This document shows positions 6,522 through 9,540 of a stretch of DNA of 9,540 bases, piece by piece. The DNA comes from Bacteroidia bacterium. GTDB taxonomy: Bacteria > Bacteroidota > Bacteroidia > Bacteroidales > Rikenellaceae. The translations under genes and the position numbers were made by a program. The notes under the pieces were generated by a model, which was not told the origin of the DNA, did no database searches, and saw only the letters and a program-made list of their open reading frames with translations. Position 1 is the stretch's first letter; every line of letters starts with the position of its first letter. The stretch spans positions 1 through 9,540 of the forward strand of contig BNXD01000058.1 of NCBI GenBank assembly GCA_025999315.1, given 5' to 3'.

Positions 6522-7267
6522 TAGAGATCATTCCGGCCATAGACATCATCGACTCGGGGTGCGTGCGCCTCGAGCAGGGTGATTACGATCGCCGGACCTC
6601 ATATGGGGGCGATGTGGTGGAGATGGCCCGCAGCTACCTGGCGGCGGGGGTGCGCAGGCTTCACATGGTCGATCTGGACGGGGCCAAACACTCTTTTCCG
6701 CAGAACCTCGCCACCCTCGAGAGGGTCGCTTCGGCCACAGGTCTCGACATCGAGTATGGCGGAGGCATCAAGTCTGTGGAAGCGTTGCGCAGCGTCTTCG
6801 ATGCCGGGGCGTCGCGGGCTGTCTGCGGCAGTGTGGCGATCACCGCCCCCGAAATGTTCCGCGCCTGGCTGGGCGAGTTCGGGGCGTCGCGGATGATCCT
6901 CGGGGCCGACATCAGGAATGGTCTGGTGGCCACCCACGGCTGGCTGCGCAGCTCGCAGACGACCCTCGAGCAGATCATCGACATGTTCGCCGGAGATGGC
7001 CTCAGGCAGGTGATCTGCACCGACATATCGAAGGACGGCATGTTGCAGGGGCCATCCTTCGAGCTTTACGACACGCTGCAACGCCGCTATCCGCAGATCG
7101 ACATAACGGTCAGCGGCGGGATCGGCTCGATGGGCGACATCGTGCGCCTGGAGGGGCTCGACCTTCGCAGTGTCATCGTGGGCAAGGCGCTCTACGAGGG
7201 ACGCATAACCCTCGCCGAGATAAAAAACTACCTTGCCGGAGGCGAAAAGCGCCGACCGAACCGGTGA
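6518..7267 (+). CDS. hisA: HisA, phosphoribosylformimino-5-aminoimidazole carboxamide ribotide isomerase
   Basis: HisA carries out the Amadori isomerisation of ProFAR to PRFAR, the substrate of HisF/HisH. The 249-residue protein is a duplicated half-barrel (beta/alpha)8 enzyme. The catalytic Asp9 lies in IPAIDI (5-10) and the second general acid/base Asp131 in GADIRNG (129-135). CTDISKDGM (167-175) holds the conserved Asp169. The two phosphate-binding sites are GGGIKS (81-86) and SGGIGS (199-204). The start ATG overlaps the hisH stop (ATGA at 6518-6521). The C-terminal end, GGEKRRPNR, is basic and precedes a TGA at 7265-7267. A 280-base gap separates it from hisF, unlike the other his junctions here. 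Confidence 0.97.
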   Translation: MIEIIPAIDIIDSGCVRLEQGDYDRRTSYGGDVVEMARSYLAAGVRRLHMVDLDGAKHSFPQNLATLERVASATGLDIEYGGGIKSVEALRSVFDAGASRAVCGSVAITAPEMFRAWLGEFGASRMILGADIRNGLVATHGWLRSSQTTLEQIIDMFAGDGLRQVICTDISKDGMLQGPSFELYDTLQRRYPQIDITVSGGIGSMGDIVRLEGLDLRSVIVGKALYEGRITLAEIKNYLAGGEKRRPNR

Positions 7268-7350
7268 AGGTAATATCAGATTCTGACTGCTCAGAAATCG
7301 CGAAGCCGTGCCGCCGTTGCGAGGAGGCGTAAAGCGAGGCGCGTGGGTCG

Positions 7351-7375
7351 CGAGCGTTAAGCGACGAGGGTTAAG
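7351..7375 (+). repeat. Near-tandem 11-mer in the hisA-hisF gap
   Basis: CGAGCGTTAAG (7351-7361) and CGAGGGTTAAG (7365-7375) differ at one base and are 14 bases apart. A shorter GAGTAGC is also repeated at 7385-7391 and 7405-7411. These give the region its low-complexity look. Confidence 0.7.
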
Positions 7376-7435
7376 GAACCCGAGGAGTAGCGAGCGACAG
7401 CGCCGAGTAGCCCCGCAGCTCAGGCGGCGATTTTT

Positions 7436-7458
7436 GGCTCTTTTTCTAAAAAAGAGCC
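7436..7458 (+). repeat. 10-bp perfect hairpin in the hisA-hisF gap
   Basis: GGCTCTTTTT (7436-7445) and AAAAAGAGCC (7449-7458) form a perfect stem around the loop CTA. It is followed by GCCCCGC rather than a U-tract, so it does not fit a classical plus-strand terminator. On the minus strand the stem is followed by AAAAATCGCC, which does not fit either. The right arm GAGCC can alternatively pair with GGCTC at 7474-7478. Confidence 0.75.
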
Positions 7459-7547
7459 GCCCCGCGCGTAGCGGGCTCGATAGACTTTTGATAATGATTA
7501 AACTTAAGGTTTTTGCGCTGACAAACATCTAAATTACAACCCAAAAA

Positions 7548-8303
7548 ATGCTTGCCAAACGCATCATTCCCTGCCTCGACATCAAGGACGGCAGCACGGT
7601 CAAGGGGATCAACTTTCTGCAACTCAAGCGGGTAGGCGACCCTGTCGAGATGGGGCGCGAGTATGCCCGTCAGGGCGCCGACGAGTTGGTCTTTCTCGAC
7701 ATCAGCGCCTCGAAAGAGGAGCGCAGGACCTTCGCCGACCTGGTCGAACGCATTGCCGGGCAGATCGACATACCCTTCACCGTCGGTGGAGGTATCTCGT
7801 CGCTGGAGGATGCCGGCAGGCTGCTGCTGGCCGGGGCCGATAAAATATCGATCAACAGCGCGGCGGTGATGAACCCCGATCTGATCGACCGGATCGCATC
7901 CAGGTATGGCAGTCAGTTTGTCGTGGTGGCCATAGACGCCAGGGTGGTGGACGGAGAGTGGAGAGTAACCACCCACGGCGGCGATCGGCCGACCGACAAA
8001 GAGCTTTTTTCGTGGGCGGTGGAGGCCGAGCGACGCGGGGCGGGCGAGATACTCTTCACCTCGATGGACCACGACGGCACCAAGTGCGGCTATCCGTGCG
8101 ACGCCTACGCCCGCCTGAACCGGCTGCTGACCATCCCCGTCATCGCCTCGGGCGGAGCGGGCAGCGTGGCCGACATCGCCGAGGTGCTCAGCCCGGGCCG
8201 GGCCGACGCCGCCCTCGCCGCATCGATATTCCACTATGGCCAGATAGAGATACCGCACTTGAAGGCCGAGCTTGCAAAGATCAATATTCCAGTAAGATTA
8301 TGA
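7548..8303 (+). CDS. hisF: Imidazole glycerol phosphate synthase, cyclase subunit HisF
   Basis: HisF is the (beta/alpha)8 cyclase that uses ammonia delivered by HisH to convert PRFAR to imidazole glycerol phosphate plus AICAR. The 251-residue protein has the usual family length. The catalytic Asp11 lies in IPCLDIKDG (7-15), and the second catalytic Asp130 in VVAIDAR falls at the same number as in the well-studied Thermotoga enzyme. Phosphate-binding motifs are TVGGGISS (78-85) and [16 protein letters not shown] is the expected ammonia-side loop. The ATG at 7548 follows an A-rich leader. The 3' end overlaps hisIE by ATGA (8300-8303). Because HisF must pair one-to-one with HisH, its separation from hisH and hisA by a long insert is notable. 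Confidence 0.98.
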   Translation: MLAKRIIPCLDIKDGSTVKGINFLQLKRVGDPVEMGREYARQGADELVFLDISASKEERRTFADLVERIAGQIDIPFTVGGGISSLEDAGRLLLAGADKISINSAAVMNPDLIDRIASRYGSQFVVVAIDARVVDGEWRVTTHGGDRPTDKELFSWAVEAERRGAGEILFTSMDHDGTKCGYPCDAYARLNRLLTIPVIASGGAGSVADIAEVLSPGRADAALAASIFHYGQIEIPHLKAELAKINIPVRL

Positions 8304-8902
8304 TAAAGTTTTCAGAACTCGACAGCGCCAAGAATGCCGACGGTCTGGTCCCGGTCGTCATCCAGGACGATGCGACCCTCGCGGTGCTGATGCTCGGCTA
8401 CATGAACGAAGAGGCCCTCGAACAGACTCAGCGCGAAGGGCGCGTTACGTTCTACTCGCGCACCCGCGAACGGCTGTGGACCAAGGGCGAGACCAGCGGC
8501 AACTTTCTGCATCTGGTCTCCATCGAGAAGGATTGCGACAACGATACGCTGCTGGTAAGGGTCAACCCCGTGGGCCCGACCTGCCACACCGGTTCGCGCA
8601 CCTGTTTCTCGCACGAGCCGACCGAAGGGTTCATCCGCACCCTGCAGCAGGTCATAGGGCAGCGTCATCGCGACATGCCCGAAGGCTCCTACACCACCAA
8701 ACTGTTCGACCGGGGGGTGAACAAGATCGCCCAGAAGGTCGGCGAAGAGGCGGTCGAGACGGTCATCGAAGCCGTTGCGGGCAACCGTGAGGCGATGCTC
8801 TACGAAGCCTCCGATCTGGTCTACCACCTGCTGGTGTTGCTCGAGGCCACCGGATGCTCGATAGCCGATCTGGAGAAGGAGCTCTACTCGCGCCACAAAT
8901 AG
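8300..8902 (+). CDS. hisIE: Bifunctional HisIE: phosphoribosyl-AMP cyclohydrolase / phosphoribosyl-ATP pyrophosphohydrolase
   Basis: This fusion enzyme carries out two early histidine steps: the HisE part removes pyrophosphate from PR-ATP, and the HisI part opens the adenine ring of PR-AMP. The 200-residue protein has the HisI domain first (about 1-105), with [10 protein letters not shown] at 31-40, [10 protein letters not shown] at 59-68, the metal-site DCDND at 78-82, and [12 protein letters not shown] at 92-103 giving Cys95 and Cys102. The HisE domain (about 112-198) is a helical MazG-like fold with [13 protein letters not shown] (146-158) and [14 protein letters not shown] (169-182), which supply the metal-binding acidic residues. 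The start ATG overlaps the hisF stop. A frame open further upstream inside hisF is a shadow. The gene ends with TAG at 8900-8902. Confidence 0.97.
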   Translation: MIKFSELDSAKNADGLVPVVIQDDATLAVLMLGYMNEEALEQTQREGRVTFYSRTRERLWTKGETSGNFLHLVSIEKDCDNDTLLVRVNPVGPTCHTGSRTCFSHEPTEGFIRTLQQVIGQRHRDMPEGSYTTKLFDRGVNKIAQKVGEEAVETVIEAVAGNREAMLYEASDLVYHLLVLLEATGCSIADLEKELYSRHK

Positions 8903-8913
8903 TCCGTGCGCCC

Positions 8914-9279
8914 ATGTTGACCGACAAGGCGCAGATAGGGGCGAACGGCGAACGACTGGCGGTGGAGTATCTGGCCGGAAGAGGGTTTCGTATAGCGCAT
9001 ACCAATTGGCGCAAAGGACGTTACGAGCTCGACATCGTGGCCGAGCGGGATGGCGTGGTCCACTTCGTTGAGGTGAAGTGCCGCAAGGACCACGGGCTGA
9101 CCACCCCCGAAGAGGCGATCACCCCGGCCAAATTCGCTGCGCTGACCCGTGCCGCCGAGGCCTACATGGAGGAGCATCATGTCGATGGCGAGGTGCAGTT
9201 CGACCTTGTGGCCGTCGAACACCTCGGTCGCCGGTGGACGGTGCGCTATATCCCCAACGCCATGCAAAGCCACTGGTAG
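8914..9279 (+). CDS. yraN: YraN family protein (UPF0102), predicted PD-(D/E)xK nuclease-like
   Basis: YraN proteins have a Holliday-junction-resolvase-like nuclease fold, but their cellular role is not established. The 121-residue protein, a normal length for the family, shows Gly-Glu (GERLAVEYL, 12-20), NWRKGRYELDIVAE (31-44) with Asp40, and VEVKCR (52-57) with Glu53 and Lys55. Glu13, Asp40, Glu53 and Lys55 together match the expected active-site pattern. The ATG at 8914 begins 11 bases after the hisIE stop, so the gene is probably co-transcribed with the his genes; there is no sign that it has a role in histidine synthesis. A frame extending back to 8854 would overlap hisIE by 49 bases and lacks family sequence, so it was not chosen. 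Confidence 0.93.
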   Translation: MLTDKAQIGANGERLAVEYLAGRGFRIAHTNWRKGRYELDIVAERDGVVHFVEVKCRKDHGLTTPEEAITPAKFAALTRAAEAYMEEHHVDGEVQFDLVAVEHLGRRWTVRYIPNAMQSHW

Positions 9280-9540
9280 GCAATATATACGACAAATCCG
9301 TTGCGCTTTTTAACGGTTGGTTAAAATAGTCATTCCATTCAATGGTGGTGCAACAAAGTGGCCCGCAGACGGCGGTGGTATGCCCGAGCCGAAGGTGAAT
9401 CGACGAACGAAGCAGGAGCTTAAGGCCGCTTGCGGACTATGCCCTGCAAGTAGGAAAAAGGCGAGCGTTTTGCCAGCCCGCCGCCCAAGAAGCGTCAAAA
9501 AAGCGCAGATTGTGGCTGCGGCTGTGCGCGGCTCTACGAG
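9280..9540. other. Region downstream of yraN, runs off the window
   Basis: These 261 bases start with an AT-rich spacer (9280-9359) that contains a weak CCGTT/AACGG stem (9298-9302 with 9312-9316). Repeat copy C follows from 9360. Frames are open across the repeat on both strands, but none has a recognisable protein domain or a convincing start. No terminator with a U-tract was seen after yraN. Confidence 0.5.
9360..9522 (+). repeat. Dispersed intergenic repeat, copy C (downstream of yraN)
   Basis: The element starts with GGCCCGCAGACGGCGGTGG (9360-9378), identical to the start of copy A. It later has CCGCCCAAGAAGCG (9481-9494) and GTGGCTGCGGC (9512-9522) in the same order. The middle is longer than in copy A (102 versus 37 bases between the first two blocks) and has its own short pairings, such as GCAGG (9412-9416) with CCTGC (9443-9447). 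It begins 80 bases after the yraN stop, in the yraN sense. It may continue past 9522 to the window edge. Confidence 0.78.

Larger units (their letters stand above)
7268..7547 (+). other. Structured hisA-hisF intergenic region, possible repeat copy B
   Basis: This 280-base insert sits inside an otherwise overlapping operon. On the plus strand it contains four small perfect stems: TTCTGA/TCAGAA (7281-7296), GGGTT/AACCC with loop AAGG (7368-7381), a 10-bp GGCTCTTTTT/AAAAAGAGCC with loop CTA (7436-7458), and CCCGC/GCGGG with loop GCGTA (7461-7475). The middle (about 7315-7411) is rich in GCGA and GAGGAG words. It ends in GGCTCGATAGAC, like the CCTTGATAGAC end of copy A, and it is placed after a gene in the same sense as copies A and C. 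No SD or clear TAnnTTTG promoter was found before hisF. An open frame covers 7308-7532 but ends just before hisF; it is arginine-rich and has no recognisable domain, so I do not call it a gene. Confidence 0.6.

Noticed and set aside
7436..7458. Intrinsic terminator after hisA
   Set aside because: The stem is good but no U-tract follows; the T-run is inside the stem. I record it as a hairpin only.
7308..7532. Small arginine-rich open frame in the hisA-hisF gap
   Set aside because: No domain is recognisable and it lies wholly within the repeat-like, hairpin-rich sequence. The related elements A and C do not keep one frame.
7268..7547. Retron, CRISPR or transposon remnant in the his gap
   Set aside because: There is no reverse transcriptase, cas gene, transposase, regularly spaced repeats or terminal repeats with target duplication.
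9310..9498. Minus-strand 62-codon frame over repeat copy C
   Set aside because: It lies in repeat sequence with no recognisable protein and is antisense to the element's conserved orientation.

Overview
The window looks like chromosomal core DNA from a GC-rich member of the Bacteroidota, possibly close to Alistipes or other Rikenellaceae. Three things suggest this. The gaps contain several TAnnTTTG elements, the -7 consensus read by the Bacteroidota primary sigma factor. The cell-division genes include the Bacteroidota type of FtsL-like protein and a PASTA-tailed FtsI. The GlsA/GlsB-type acyltransferase pair and the fused HisIE also fit. The genus is an inference from composition and gene content, not a match. 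No phage, transposase, integrase, CRISPR array, tRNA or rRNA was seen.

Minus strand, 1-3933: the start of the division and cell-wall (dcw) cluster, in the order rsmH, FtsL-like, ftsI. RsmH methylates 16S rRNA, and the FtsL-like protein and FtsI act at the division septum. The FtsL-like gene and ftsI are only 3 bases apart. rsmH is separated from them by 266 bases that hold a GC-rich repeat with a 12-bp inverted repeat. No mraZ lies directly upstream of rsmH; a divergent promoter region (3934-4067) does instead.

Plus strand, 4068-5937: two acyltransferases resembling GlsA (O-acyltransferase) and GlsB (N-acyltransferase), which in Bacteroides make glycine lipids. Each has its own -7-like promoter element. 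glsB overlaps hisH by an ATGA, so lipid and histidine genes appear to share a transcript.

Plus strand, 5934-8902: the late histidine genes hisH, hisA, hisF and hisIE. They cover PRPP-ATP pyrophosphohydrolase and PR-AMP cyclohydrolase (HisIE), ProFAR isomerase (HisA) and imidazole glycerol phosphate synthase (HisH + HisF). hisG, hisD, hisB and hisC are not here. The glsB-hisH, hisH-hisA and hisF-hisIE junctions are ATGA overlaps. The hisA-hisF junction is opened by 280 bases containing four small hairpins and a near-tandem 11-mer. A YraN-family gene follows 11 bases after hisIE.

The most interesting signal is a dispersed intergenic element. A copy after rsmH (2870-2975, minus) and one after yraN (9360-9522, plus) share three colinear blocks of 19/19, 13/14 and 11/11 bases. 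The hisA-hisF insert resembles them more weakly. All three lie just downstream of a stop codon, and the two clear copies are in the sense of the upstream gene. The rest of the window is ordinary housekeeping content.
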